A model generated the notes under the pieces. It did no database searches. It had not been told where the DNA came from and saw nothing but the letters and a program-made list of their open reading frames with translations. A DNA stretch of 48,263 nt from Fomitopsis serialis (lineage: Eukaryota > Basidiomycota > Agaricomycetes > Polyporales > Fomitopsidaceae), in the NCBI RefSeq assembly GCF_022376445.1, contig NW_025955262.1, forward strand, positions 1-48,263, written 5' to 3'. Shown in pieces: positions 1 through 13,650 of this stretch (position 1 is its first letter; every line of letters begins with the position of its first letter). Made by a program: the position numbers and the translations under genes.

Positions 1-441
1 GAACGTGTAGAGCTGGGGCCACTAGCGCACTCATTCCCGCTGTGGACAAGAAACATCCCGGGTCATCCCCAACGTTTTGATTCGAGCGAATGGCATAGAG
101 GAGGATGGTGTTAAGGCAGTTGGTTCAAAACGAAATGCACAACAATGTCAAGGACAAAAACTGATCCTGCTCAAGACTCGCAGTGACTCAGGAGGGGCGA
201 GGATCGTGGCGGCAAGCCGGGCCGCAGGAATAACAGCGGGCGCACCGTGTCCCAAGGCTGGTAAAAAATCAAAAATCAAAACAATACAGCGACATACCAG
301 CGAACCGGCAACGCCAGAATAGTCATTTAAGTAGGCATGCGACGCTTCGCATGCGCCGCACCTTGCGGATGAGATTTTGAGTGTCTCGAGCCCTTGCTAC
401 AGCTGCACTAGTGACACTCCGATGCGTATGCGGACTGGTAT
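1..441. other. Gene-free stretch downstream of GH10 gene 1
   Basis: No reading frame here has recognisable protein content. A 7-nt inverted repeat, GCATGCG at 335-341 and CGCATGC at 348-354, lies about 90 nt past the xylanase stop and could sit in its 3' UTR. The first 60 nt might be the edge of another gene, but nothing supports that. Confidence 0.5.
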
Positions 442-1921
442 TTAGGCGGAGATACTCTGCCCCTCAAATGCAATGGCGATACCATCGTATGCGGGCGTGC
501 GCGTGTAGTTCTGGAAGGACGTCAGAATTGTTCGGCAGACGATGTAGACCACACTTACTGCGTCCCATGGGCACGCATCACCATATCCAGGGAAGGTGCC
601 GGGAACCCACGAGTACTGTTCTCGTTCGTCGGATCAGAGACGTGCGAGCGGGCCACCTCTAAGCACTCGCCTTGTCAGTCCAGTCCCAGACGGTCACACC
701 GACACATGCAGAGACCTGCATACAGGCGTTGACGACGGTGTAGTAGTCCTGCTTCTGCTGCTCGTAAAGCTCCTCGGTCGCTGGAAGCTCCATGCGTATA
801 TCGAGCTCAGTGATAGCAAACTCGAGCCCGAGCGCTGCGTAGGCTTCGAAATTCTCCACCAGCGTCGTCGGCACCTCGCCGACGATGAAGTGGGACTCCA
901 TGCCGACACCGCTGAGGGGAACGCCTTCCGACTGCAGCTGCTTAATCAGGTTCTGCATCGCTGTTGACTTGGTTCCTGAAACAAATGTTAGAAATCATGT
1001 ATGGATAGTGCTGCGTGAAATCCACTGACCAACGTATTCGATGTTGTACTCATTGATGTAGAGCTTGACATTGGGGTCCGCCGCGCGGGCAGCCTCCAAT
1101 GCAATGTTGATGTAAGTCGTGTTGAGGGCATTATAGAACAAGTCCTCGCGGTATGTTCCATTGTCGTTCAACGGCTCTACACGTGCACTTGGTCATCTCC
1201 CCATAAACCACGATTGCGTCAAAAACATACCGTTGACGACGTCCCAAGCGTACCTGAGTTGCTAGTGATCAGGAACATCTTGTCGTGTTGCGCTAAGTAG
1301 GGGAGCTTACACTCGACCAGCGTACTGTCCCACAATACCGCTGACGTGCCGTTGCACAGCGTATGCGAGCCCCGTCGCATTCCAATCGGTCGACGTGACC
1401 CAGCTCGGGAGCTCCTCGTACCAGACCCCGTTGTGGCCTGCCAAACGAGTTCGGGTCCAGAATGCAGATGATTCATTGAGAGCAACTCACCTCGGAGCAC
1501 CATACCATATTCCTCGGCGAGGTCAGCAATCTGGTTCCCGAGCGTAAAGTTGAACACGCCAGGCTCAGGCTCAATGTACATCTATCCCCAGAACAGCCTG
1601 CTGTCAGCACACGTCTCTTAGGCTCACATCTACCCATGCACTCACCCACTTCATCGCGTTCGCCGGCGTCAGCTGTCCGAACTGGTTGTAGTTCTCCAGG
1701 ATACCCATGTAGGTCGGATCAGTGAACTCGGGCGTCGTGTTGTCCGTCGCCGTGCCGAAGTAGAGCTTCCCAGCGGCGCGCGCAAGTTCGTTCAGACCGG
1801 CCACGACGGATGTCGCAGTGGGCAACGCGGAGCTAGCAGCTGCCGTCGCCGTCGCCGGCAACGCCGAGGCCGACAGAGGGGCAACAACAGCGAGCGTGAG
1901 GAGGACCAGGGCGGACTGCAT
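442..1921 (-). CDS. GH10 endo-1,4-beta-xylanase (paralog 1)
   Basis: Secreted glycoside hydrolase family 10 enzyme, expected to cut internal beta-1,4 bonds of xylan outside the cell. Eight exons: 1646-1921, 1491-1581, 1311-1437, 1231-1253, 1030-1176, 671-975, 559-615, 442-510. They join without a frame break into 364 residues. Residues 1-20 form a signal peptide. The catalytic TIM barrel follows directly, with no CBM1. The acid/base Glu is in WDVVNEPLND, split by an intron, and the nucleophile Glu is in ITELDI. Exon 4 is a 23-nt microexon. Intron 6 has a GC donor (AAG|GCGAGT) where paralog 2 has GT. The usual HNLVWH.Q motif reads HNGVWYEE, so a conserved His is Tyr and a subsite residue Gln is Glu. 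Substrate use may therefore be altered. Paralog 2 lies at 8426-9978 on the other strand. Confidence 0.93.
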
Positions 1922-2762
1922 GATTAGACCTGCGAGGCTGGAGCGTCGTCGACACAGAGGGCGAGGCTGCGGCGCACGCCCCCTTTATATCTTCTGCGAG
2001 CGCAGTGGCGGGAGTGAGCATATGCGTGACACGGCGAGCATAATTAGACAAGGATTATGCAGAGACGTCGCAATGCACGTCGCTGGGATCATGCGTGGTG
2101 TATAGCGGGCTAACCGGTGCGACGGGCGTGCTCTTGATCGTCAGGAATTACCTCGGGCATAAACTCGTGACGGGTGGAGGGTTAGCATCGCGTGTTGCAT
2201 CATTGCAGCAAACGTGCCTCTGTAATCGTGAACAGCAGCGATGTAGTGGCAAAAGCGTGGACGGAGTCGTTTAGGATAGCTGCAGCCAAAGCAATGTCAA
2301 TAGTTCGAAAGACTGCCGGAGGGGATACTGAGTGAAAATGTTCAACCACAGTGCAGCGATCTTGAACGAGGAGTAAGCTCGGAGTAGCTTGAGACGAATG
2401 ATCAGAGTGGTCACGCGTACGGCTTGGACTGGACCGGCGCGTGAGAGGGGGCGGAAGCGGGTTTTCTGAGGGTCAATGCAGAACAGGATGCAAAACCTGA
2501 GACGGTCCAATCAGAATGCGGCAGACCTACAAATGGGGATACGACGATGAGCGATCCGTCAAGAATACAAAGCTCACCTTACATGATACGACGGAGCAGT
2601 CTAACTTCGTGACCATCTCGAAGGGAACGTTATAGATATAGACTGTTCCTCCGAAATGGGTCGCGGCTCCCTCAAGTACCCAAGCAGAACATTCTCCTAT
2701 AGCTACATGAGGCCCACACTCCAGTAAGACGCAGACGGGTAGCGATAGCCAGAGCCGACCAC
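1922..2762. other. Intergenic region between xylanase 1 and asparaginase
   Basis: About 840 nt holding the xylanase 1 promoter (TATA at 1984-1989) and the 3' flank of the asparaginase gene, both read leftward. No coding content recognised. Confidence 0.5.
1984..1989 (-). promoter_or_regulatory. TATA box of GH10 gene 1
   Basis: TATAAA on the minus strand, 62-68 nt upstream of the xylanase ATG, which is a usual distance for a fungal core promoter. A pyrimidine-rich stretch lies between it and the start codon. Inference from sequence and position only. Confidence 0.55.
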
Positions 2763-4092
2763 TCAGTCGAGCTCATCATCATCGAATATAGCTGTCTTGG
2801 GAACGCCGTCTAGACGAATCACACCGCGATACATCCCCGAGCAATTCAAGGGCAGCGCAACTAAATTGACAAATTGAATGGATGTGTCTTGTATGGCTGA
2901 AGGCTACTCACCGTTCCCTTGATTGTCAAGCGCGATGACACCGCCGACACCACCGTCGTGTCGAAGCTCCTCAACGCAGTGTTTTGCCGCTTTCGCAAGC
3001 GACTCGTTGAGATAATTCATTCGCCGCCCAATTGTCGAGGCAGTGGCCAGGCGAATGAAATACTGAACAACGGCTCGTCAATACACTGACATGCTGCCAC
3101 GGAGCAGGCACCCACGTCGCCATCGCCCGTACCACTGACACCGACCGCGATCTTGGCACCCTTTCCTCTCACCTTCCTCCAGGCACGTCTGGCGAATCCC
3201 TTCACACGCCACTCCTCTGCCCAAAAGCCCGCGCCCATGTGGGGCGTATCGCCCACGCGTCCGACGAGCTTGTTCGTACGCCCGCCAGTTGAAGTGCATG
3301 CTGCGATGCAGCCACGCTCGTCCAGTGCTACCGCACCAACCGTTCCCGTAGGTAGCTGGTCCAGTAGTTCCTTTGGCACCTCCTCGTCGCCCGCCTTCGG
3401 TGGGAACGGGAGCGGTTCTTCTGGAAGGCCCAGCCCGCGGCGGTGTTCCCTCCAGCGCGCTTCCGTGAAGAAGTAGCTCTCGTCGACCAGCTGTACGCCT
3501 TGCGCGGCTCCGAGTGCCTCTGCGTTGCTGCCGGACATCATGGTATGCTCAACGGTCTCTGGCGAGAGATACAGCGCACGGGCAAGCTGTGACGGGTTGC
3601 GCGCATGCGTGATGAGGGTTATGCCCATCCCGCGCCTTGTTTCGGGAATGTCAAGGTGCGTTGAGGGAGGCTTTGAGAGCATCAAAGAGGTCTCTAGCTC
3701 ATGCTGAAAGACGAAGAACAGTTAAATGACGATCCCTTTGTAAGATATCTAACGCACTTTTCCGGCAGTGTTGAAGACAGCACCTCGTCCAGAGTTGAAC
3801 AGGGGACAGTCTATATGAGTATATGTTAGATTTTCTCGCAGGTAGCGTATACGTCGCACGTACCTTCCATAGACGATACAGCTGCCACCACCGCGTCCAT
3901 CGCCTCGCCTCCCATATTCAGCACTTCGTAGCCCGCCAGCAACGCTCTACTAAGAGCTGCTTTGTATGCGGCTCGCAACTCAGGAGTAGATCGACGTCTG
4001 TCCATGGTCCCTGCACCTCCATGGATGACCAGCGTGAACTTGCGTTCGGCATTCGTGGGTGCGCGGTGCAGTAGAACCTGCTTCTCGTCCAT
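2763..4092 (-). CDS. Isoaspartyl peptidase / L-asparaginase (Ntn hydrolase, threonine aspartase type)
   Basis: Plant-type asparaginase of the N-terminal nucleophile family. It hydrolyses L-asparagine and beta-aspartyl peptides after self-cleavage ahead of a Thr. Exons 3864-4092, 3758-3810, 3116-3703, 2912-3062 and 2763-2860 give 372 residues with all phases matching. The start is the ATG ahead of FTLVIHGGAGTM, the family N-terminus. EDCPLFNSGRGAVFNTAGK follows. The cleavage site is GTVGAVALD, whose Thr becomes the nucleophile. Substrate-loop motifs GGRTNKLVGRVGDTPHMGAG and GVSGTGDGDYFIR are present, ending in GGVGGVIALD and a short acidic tail. No signal peptide, so probably cytosolic. It sits between two secreted xylanases on an unrelated task; no shared regulation is visible. 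Confidence 0.92.
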
Positions 4093-6026
4093 GCCTGCGA
4101 GGATCGGGCCAGCGATTGGCGTGACTGGAGGACAAGATGAATCACCAGCACGACGAGGTCTATGTATATTGATCCTGGGGCCTGCGATAAGGGTGTGAGT
4201 GCCTGTTACATACCACGCAAGCCGTCGGGCCGCCGCTGCCCAGACGCATGTCCGTCGTACCCCGGTGCTAACATGTTAGAAGGCTGGCGCATAGAGAAAA
4301 TCCAGGCTGTGTCTTTCATGTGGCCTGTATTGTAATAGGGTGAGGTGAAGGTGGAGGAGGCTCAGGAGGTGGTCGCGGTCGTGCCCAAGTCGTGCACGCG
4401 CGTGCCACCGTTTCAGTGCCACCGCGAGCAGTCTCATACCAAACTCACCCTGCCATCATCATCCAATGATCCATGCACTCGCCTTGACTCGTCAGACAAT
4501 GGTACCCATTGAGGTACTAAGGTTGAAGGAATTGTCTACGTTTGCTTGGGCAGGCTACCTGACTCTATTGTGCGTCTATAAAATGTACGTGACTGCCCTA
4601 TACCGCCATTGATCACGGAATGCGGTATTGTACGAGGACACAGAAGCTCCCTATGGTCTACGGTCTACTTATACGGCCCTTGCTCTCTATGGAACACTTG
4701 CCAGGATTTATGGCGGTGAGCATGCACACTAGCACCGACTTTAAGCGATATATAGCTTGCTAAATATCTCATACTACTATCATTGACATCCTTCATTGAT
4801 CCTTCAAGACTGTTTCCATATGCCTTTCAAGACAACATTCAACCTGTTACGCTGAACACGAGGAATCACAATTCCCGCCGTGTGCCGATGCCACGTCAAT
4901 TACGAGGCAAGGCGTACATAGGAGCAGGGCGAGCCTCACAGTCGAGGCTTGGGGTTTGCTGCCTTCGTCTTGTAGCTCCTACGCCATTCACATTGGACGA
5001 AAAGAAAGCGAGCGCAGCCAATTCCGTGATGGGGGAACACCGCGTCCTTGTCCTTCAACGTATGTGCTAGAGAGCTTCCGAAAGAGATCATGAGTCCCTA
5101 GACCGGGCTTACATGTGGGCGTTTGTGATCTATGGTGAGCCGAGTTGAGGCGATCTCTACGCGTCTCGCACTGACAGTCTAAGGACATGTCGCGTCTACT
5201 AGTAGAGCCTGAATCATCAGCGCTATGTCCTGCATCCGAGTTAACGAGGCGCACAATCAGCGTTCGCGTTTACTTTTTCGCGTCTCTCACTCCTGAAGAA
5301 TTAGACGATGGGAACCCACCCGCTGCCACAATTCGGATCCCATCCACAACCCGACCCCCGTCATGGTTTTCATGAGCGTTCTTTTAGAAGCTCACTGATG
5401 TGTGGCTGCCAATTAGCCCCATGTGGACTTGCCCGGGCAGACTGCGCATGTCCTATGCGGCTGAGAACGTTCCAGTCTTTCAAGATACAATTGCCGCATG
5501 ACGAGTCATCGTATGCGTTGGCGCGGTGTGGTGCTACATGTCTGTTAGGTTACCGCCACCTCTCGCCTACTAGTGGGATCGGACGTAAGTCTGAACTTTA
5601 TGTCACTCACATGAGCGGTACTGATAGCTTGTTGATGTGTATGAATAGGATCGCAGGTCCATTGCAGTCTGAAAATGCCACGTACAGTCCGTCTACAGGC
5701 CGTATACTCCCCGTAGGCCAGCCATCAGTACTACGGCTGAGCACGCCAATAATTTACTGTGAGACATCAGTCGATTTGTTACGTTTTCCACAGAGTCGAC
5801 GACACTCGCACCGATCGCTCAGATACGCTTCATTGCTCGCCAAACGACATTGTTTCCACAGCGCTCATGTCAACTAGAAGCTATCTAGTCCACCTTCGCT
5901 CTTCGCACGCAGTCACCTCTGGCAATATTTATACGATCGTCGCCAGGGGGTGATATGACCCCATACACATCACAGCTCGAGCTCTCCGACTCTTGACGTC
6001 GACGACAACTCCTCTAACTACCTTCC
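4093..6026. other. Gene-poor 1.9 kb between asparaginase and hydrolase (divergent genes)
   Basis: Upstream flanks of two divergent genes. A 189-codon open frame at 5308-5877 (+) is the longest here, but its translation is rich in Arg, Ser, His and Cys, has no recognisable motif, and shows no splice or paralog support. TATATA-like sequence occurs near 4749. I see no transposon or RNA gene. Confidence 0.4.
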
Positions 6027-7356
6027 ATGCCGTTAGCGACCGTTGACGATTCCGGGTCGCAGTGCTACTATGAGGACACGGGCGCCCCTCCCAATTCCTC
6101 TGACTACACGACACTTGTGCTTATCCACGGCGCAGGTCATCAAGGCGGTAAGTCGCCATCCTCTGTTGTATTGATCTGTCTGGTGTTGACGTCCTATGCG
6201 AACTCGCTCGTAGCCGTTTTCGGGCGTTTGTTCGACCGTGCAGCGAAACATAACATGCGACTGGTAGCAGTCAACATGCGTGACTATGCTCGCTCGACCC
6301 CTTATTCGCAGTCCGAGTTGGGCGACTTGCGTAGTGCGGATGTCGAGAGGCAGGCGGCAGCACTCCGTGCTCGTGGGCTCGAAGTTGTGGTGTTCCTGCT
6401 GTGGTACATTCGCAAGGAGCGCATTCCTCCATTGTCTGCGAACACACATGAGGGACGCATAGGTGGTGGCGGAATATCGCTGCTTGGCTGGTCATGGGGT
6501 TGCAAGATGGCCTTGTCCTGCGTCGCGCGTGCGCAGGACTTGCAGCTCGGCGATAGGGAGCTCTTGGCAGGTTATATACGAGCACTCATCCTCTTCGGTG
6601 AGCATCTCACTGAAATTCGTCCATTCCTACGCCTTCCTGACCCATTCTCAGATCCCAGTCCTCGTGTGTTCGGTGCTCCGATGCTACCTATCGAGGACTG
6701 TTTCAATCCCTTCTACGACACTTCGTCAACACCAGAAGAGACGCAGAAGAACTTCCCCGAATGGGTCTCCTCATACTATCTACACTCTCCTGTCGTGTTG
6801 GACGCACTCCACTCCCACGGGTACGCAGAAGTATGTGCGGGACTTTCGACCAACCGCATAGCAGACCCGCCCCTTCATCAAACAGCCACGCTTCTGCGCA
6901 TGACATCCGATGAGCTGGCTAAGGTGATAAATGCGGACGTCATTGCGCGTTCGCATATATTTTATGAATTTCTGGACAGCGAAGTCTACAAGGATACCAT
7001 GCGTCGAGCATTGCATGACACCTCCATTTGGCCGGGATTGCGAGTGGCGCTGCTGTGGTGTGACATGTCCGTTAGCGCAGTGGTTATGTCGTCTTGGGGC
7101 CTGCTGAAGGAGTACCAAGACGAATGGCCCGCTGGTGGGAGACGTATAGATGCAGTTTGGATGAAGGGTGCTAATCACTTTGTACGTCATTTCATCTCTT
7201 GAGGGATTTTTATGTTAATGCACCCCTCCCCAGCCGCATTGGGATTATCCGGAACAAATGATGCAACTACTGGCCGATATTATATGGTCTGAAGACTCTG
7301 CTCCCTCAGTTGTCCAGATGGACGACACGCCGGAGGACGTTCAGTCCTGGTTGTAG
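6027..7356 (+). CDS. Alpha/beta hydrolase fold protein
   Basis: Serine hydrolase-type protein of about 385 residues; substrate unknown. Exons 6027-6147, 6214-6597, 6652-7181, 7234-7356. The start gives MPLATVDDSGSQCYYEDTG, the usual short lead into the first strands. VLIHGAGHQG is the oxyanion-hole strand (HG motif), GWSWG the nucleophile elbow with catalytic Ser, and GANHF carries the likely catalytic His near the C-terminus. All three introns have normal borders and keep phase. The third, 54 nt long (6598-6651), lies in open frame and was chosen because removing it gives a natural LILFDPSP segment. Another in-frame intron near 6820 cannot be excluded. No signal peptide or membrane segment. 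Confidence 0.82.
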
Positions 7357-9978
<2,622 letters not shown>

Positions 9979-11006
9979 GCTGCTTGACTCCGGGCCTTGT
10001 GTATGTAATGTCCGTGTGGTTCCACCGGGCATCCGTACTCTGTCTTTCTGCCCGCTGCGCTCGTCTTCCAATCGTTAGACGTGTGTTTCCGACGGTCGAC
10101 GGTCTGTATAACGGCGTGATGCAAAAGGTGATATATGGTGTGTACAAGTAGCGCAAGAGCGTCGGTAGTATTGTGAGCCTCGTCACCTGCTTTCACACAA
10201 GCTGTCAAAAGGTGCGTCGCCACGACATGGCCAGGTGTCGCACGAACTATCAGACCATGTCATGAACAGCGCCACCGGTGTCGAGGGAATGCGAGGTCTG
10301 TTAGGTAACACTAAGTCCGGGGAGCTGCCTTCATGCACGACGAGACGAATCAGGAATCCTTCCGCCGCTCCCGAACCACCGCACTGCTCTATGCCACACT
10401 TGTGTGCCTTCCACTGGCTTTCGACAGGATTGATAAACGAGCATTGGGATATTTATGCGATTTCACCATGCTTGAAAGCTTGACGAGCGAGTGTTACCGG
10501 ATAGTTGGCGCTACACCAATCACCGTCATGCGGTTTGTAAACCGTGTAAGCTCGTTTGCGCAAGCAACTGAAAAGTCGACGTTTCAACAGAGAACAATTT
10601 GAATGTGTGAGGGGATTGTGAATACGCATGTCTGTATTTTGCGCAGCACTGGGCGCCGTTGGTAGTGGTGCGAGAACAAGATCTTCTTGTTCCCGTACCA
10701 CCACCGGCGCCGCGGGGACTGTGGCGCCTGCGCGCGGCGGTGTTGTGCGGCGGCCAGACTGGGCGATGCTGGATGCGGGTTTCATTTGGACAGGTGTGCG
10801 GTGTACCGGTCAAACTCCGTGTTGCGGGTCAGTCTATTTCTACAGCAAAATGTATTGGACAATCGGATGGCAGTCGAACGATACTGACTTTTATCGATTC
10901 ACGAGCGAGACTGAACCGCCGGTGGCACCACTTTCCTCCTCCTATAAGCCTCCCAATTGTCTCGGGTCCGCACACCGCATTCCACACACTCCTCGACGAC
11001 CACACG
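9979..11006. other. Intergenic region between xylanase 2 and FPP synthase
   Basis: About 1 kb with the xylanase 3' flank, an imperfect long palindrome (10652-10711), and the FPP synthase promoter. A TATA-like CTATAAG lies near 10940, about 65 nt before the ATG. Open frames across 10630-11190 overlap the promoter and first exon and carry no recognisable domain. Confidence 0.45.
10652..10711. repeat. Long imperfect palindrome in FPP synthase upstream region
   Basis: Arms 10661-10681 and 10685-10705 pair at 18 of 21 positions around a 3-nt loop, and both are flanked outward by GGCGCC. All three mismatches are transitions. It could extrude as a cruciform or act as a regulatory or structured element. 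It lies about 300 nt before the FPP synthase ATG. Confidence 0.7.
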
Positions 11007-12516
11007 ATGTCAAAGACCGACGCAAAAGCAGAGAAGAGACAGAAGTTCGAGGCGGTGTACGATGTGCTGCGCGATGAACTGCTCGAACACTTCGCAGCGC
11101 AAGGTATGCCGGAGGAAGCGAAGCAGTGGTACCGCAAGGTGAGCGTTAATAACAAGGATGTCTCTGGAGTTGGGGCGCGACAGGGATGAGTAAAGTCAGA
11201 AACCGAGCCTGCAGCCAGCGCCGCTATCTCCATCAAATGTATGATGGACGGTTCGACGACCGTATAGGTATCGGTGCACTCACGCTCCTACCTCGGGCGG
11301 CTCCATTTCACAGTATCTGCTGACTCACAAAGATATTAACCTGTTGACATGCTAGAACTTGGACTACAACGTGCCCGGAGGCAAGCTGAACCGCGGACTG
11401 TCCGTCGTCGACACGGTTGAGATCCTGAAGGGGAGGACATTGACGGAGGATGAGTACTTCAAGGCAGCACTCCTCGGCTGGTGCGTCGAACTAGTGAGTG
11501 CACAGTTGATGCATGCTGGTAAATGCTCATGGTACACATGGACAGCTGCAAGCCTTCTTCCTCGTATCAGACGACATGATGGACCAGTCCATCACTCGCC
11601 GTGGCCAACCATGCTACTTCCGGCTCGAATATGTGAACCTGAACGCCATTAACGACTCCTTCATGCTCGAGATGGCCATATACCACCTCATCAAGTCGCA
11701 CTTCCGCTCAGAGCCATACTACATCCACTTGCTAGAGCTGTTCCTCGAGGTACGTTGTTACGACTCAGCCAAGCAACTGGGATCGTTGACGTCCTGATCA
11801 CGTCAGACCACCTACCAAACGGAGATGGGTCAATTGATCGACCTCATCACCGCACCCGAGGACAACGTCGACCTCAACAAGTTCTCCCTCCAAAAGTACG
11901 CTTCATCCCGCTTCTCCCGCGTGAGACCTACTAACGGCCTGACCTCCCCACCAGGCACCAGCTCATCGTCATCTTCAAAACCGCCTACTACTCCTTCTAC
12001 CTCCCCGTCGCGCTCGCGATGTACATGTGCGGGATCCCGCACGCGTCCGCGGGCGCGTCGAGCACGGACCCGTCCGCGGGCGCGTCGAGCACGGACCCGT
12101 ACGCGCTCGCCAAGGCGATCCTCATCCCGCTCGGCGAGTACTTCCAGGTGCAGGACGACTTCCTCGACTTCGCGGGCACGCCGGAGCAGATCGGCAAGGT
12201 CGGCACGGACATCATCGACAACAAGTGCTCGTGGTGCGTCAACACCGCGCTCGCGCACGCCGCGCCCGCGCAGCGCGCCGTCCTCGACGCGAACTACGGC
12301 CGCAAGGACGCGCAGTGCGAGGCGCGCGTGAAGGCGCTGTACGAGGAGATGGGCATCCGGAAGCTGTACGAGGAGTACGAGGAGGGCGCGTACAAGCGCA
12401 TCGTGGGCCTCATCGAGACCATCCCGGAGAACCCCGTGGCCAAGCCTGGGGAGGTGACGCTGAAGAGGGAGGTGTTCAAGAGCTTCTTGAACAAGATCTA
12501 CAAGAGGCAGAAATGA
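11007..12516 (+). CDS. ERG20: Farnesyl diphosphate synthase
   Basis: Makes farnesyl diphosphate from isopentenyl and dimethylallyl diphosphates for ergosterol, dolichol, quinones and sesquiterpenes. Exons 11007-11138, 11356-11493, 11546-11749, 11807-11895 and 11955-12516 give 374 residues with consistent phases. The ATG gives [20 protein letters not shown], a usual cytosolic N-terminus. The first Asp-rich motif is DDMMD in [17 protein letters not shown] and the second is DDFLD in [19 protein letters not shown], both complete. The C-terminus KIYKRQK matches the family's basic end. Ahead of YALAK the protein has [16 protein letters not shown], coded by two exact 27-nt tandem copies (12045-12098), making it longer than usual at this loop. 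Exon 5 is extremely GC-rich, which produces long meaningless open frames on both strands. Confidence 0.96.
12045..12098 (+). repeat. Exact 27-nt tandem duplication inside FPP synthase
   Basis: Two identical adjacent 27-nt units (12045-12071 and 12072-12098). Each adds nine residues of the SAGASSTDP type and keeps the frame. They lie in the loop just before the helix leading to the second Asp-rich motif. Identity at every base suggests a recent event or strong constraint. Confidence 0.9.
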
Positions 12517-12876
12517 GGGTGATATGTTGGTGCGCGTGTCGAATATCTTGGTATCTAGTACTTTACACGTTACTGTCTATTGCATTGCTTTCGTTTCCCC
12601 GCGGCATTCTTCAGTGGCCAGACCCACAAGTGTGCCGCGCGATGGCCACTCCTCTGCCCGGTGTGAATGAGGCAGCTTCGCTACTGCCGCGCTTTGACCA
12701 TCGACCAGCCGAAGCGAATGACGTCGCCGTTGCGACGGTTGACATTGTTTTCCCCAGTTCTCCCATGTGTTTGCCTCAATACGCTTTGACCGCTCTGTAC
12801 CAGCGCATACACGCGTTTCAAGGCACCACCACATTGTTCGCGATATCGGGACTACAGGGACAAATCCTCCTACAGG

Positions 12877-12884
12877 TATAAATA
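12877..12884 (+). promoter_or_regulatory. Orphan TATA box
   Basis: TATAAATA followed about 25-30 nt later by a C/T-rich tract, and by an ATG near 12943. It looks like a plus-strand core promoter with no recognised gene behind it. Could be chance. Confidence 0.35.
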
Positions 12885-13354
12885 CGCTGGGGAAATCGAC
12901 GACCCCATCTCCCATCCCCCGCTCGCATCGACCTGTACACTCATGCACATCCGCGATCCCTGCCTACGTCCGCTCCATCGTATGGAGCACGCGCTACCAT
13001 TCCTCCTAACCACTGGGCTCAGCCCTCGCGCTTCACGTTGACGGCGCTGATGAAGGTACGCTCGTGCGCTCACACCCCCGTTTGACATCCACTCATAGTG
13101 CTCCCCAGTCAGTTCAAGGCTTCTCGTTGCGGCGTTGACCAAGTACCATGGCAACCGGTCAAGCCACGTACCAGTACGCTCGTGCACCACATGCCACCGA
13201 GCACCTATACTCACTGGCATCGCTCCTCCACAGTGCTCTACCGAAAGCGCAAAGTGTTCGGCCACCGCGAATCGTGGCCACGAGCACCAGATTCGGTCCT
13301 CCATTACTCAGACGCGCCTACCTCCATACCAAAGGCTGAGGGCAGTCCACCACC

Positions 13355-13650
13355 GAATGGACGCCGGATCACATGGAGCTGCATCTGGGCGCACGGCCGA
13401 GTCCTCAACTTGACAAGCGGGCAAACCGAACAATGAACGCGAGGCTGAGATAGACCACTGGGTCGTTCGGCAGCTGGAGCGAATGGACGCCGGATCACAT
13501 CCCGCTGGCGAGGCGATATGGGGTCCACAGTGTCGAAGGTAACGGCCATATCTTCGACCGTGCAAGGCGACATCACCAACGCTCAGGGCATGGGCTGGTC
13601 AAATTACTGGGCGTGTCCGACGGCTTGATTGAATGGACGCCGGATCACAT
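13355..13650. repeat. Three exact copies of a 20-nt sequence
   Basis: GAATGGACGCCGGATCACAT occurs at 13355-13374, 13481-13500 and 13631-13650, all in the same orientation. Spacings of 126 and 150 nt are both multiples of three, so all copies fall in one frame. Flanks are not obviously similar. On the minus strand an open frame (13304-13579) covers two copies as VIRRPF repeats. Coding repeat, binding site or remnant cannot be told apart. Confidence 0.75.

Noticed and set aside
5308..5877. 189-codon frame in the 4.1-6.0 kb gap
   Set aside because: No motif, splice support or paralog; residue mix is unlike the genes nearby.
12027..12881. 284-codon plus-strand frame overlapping FPP synthase, and matching long minus-strand frames
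   Set aside because: It is a shadow frame of a very GC-rich exon; the other frame encodes complete DDFLD-type FPP synthase sequence.
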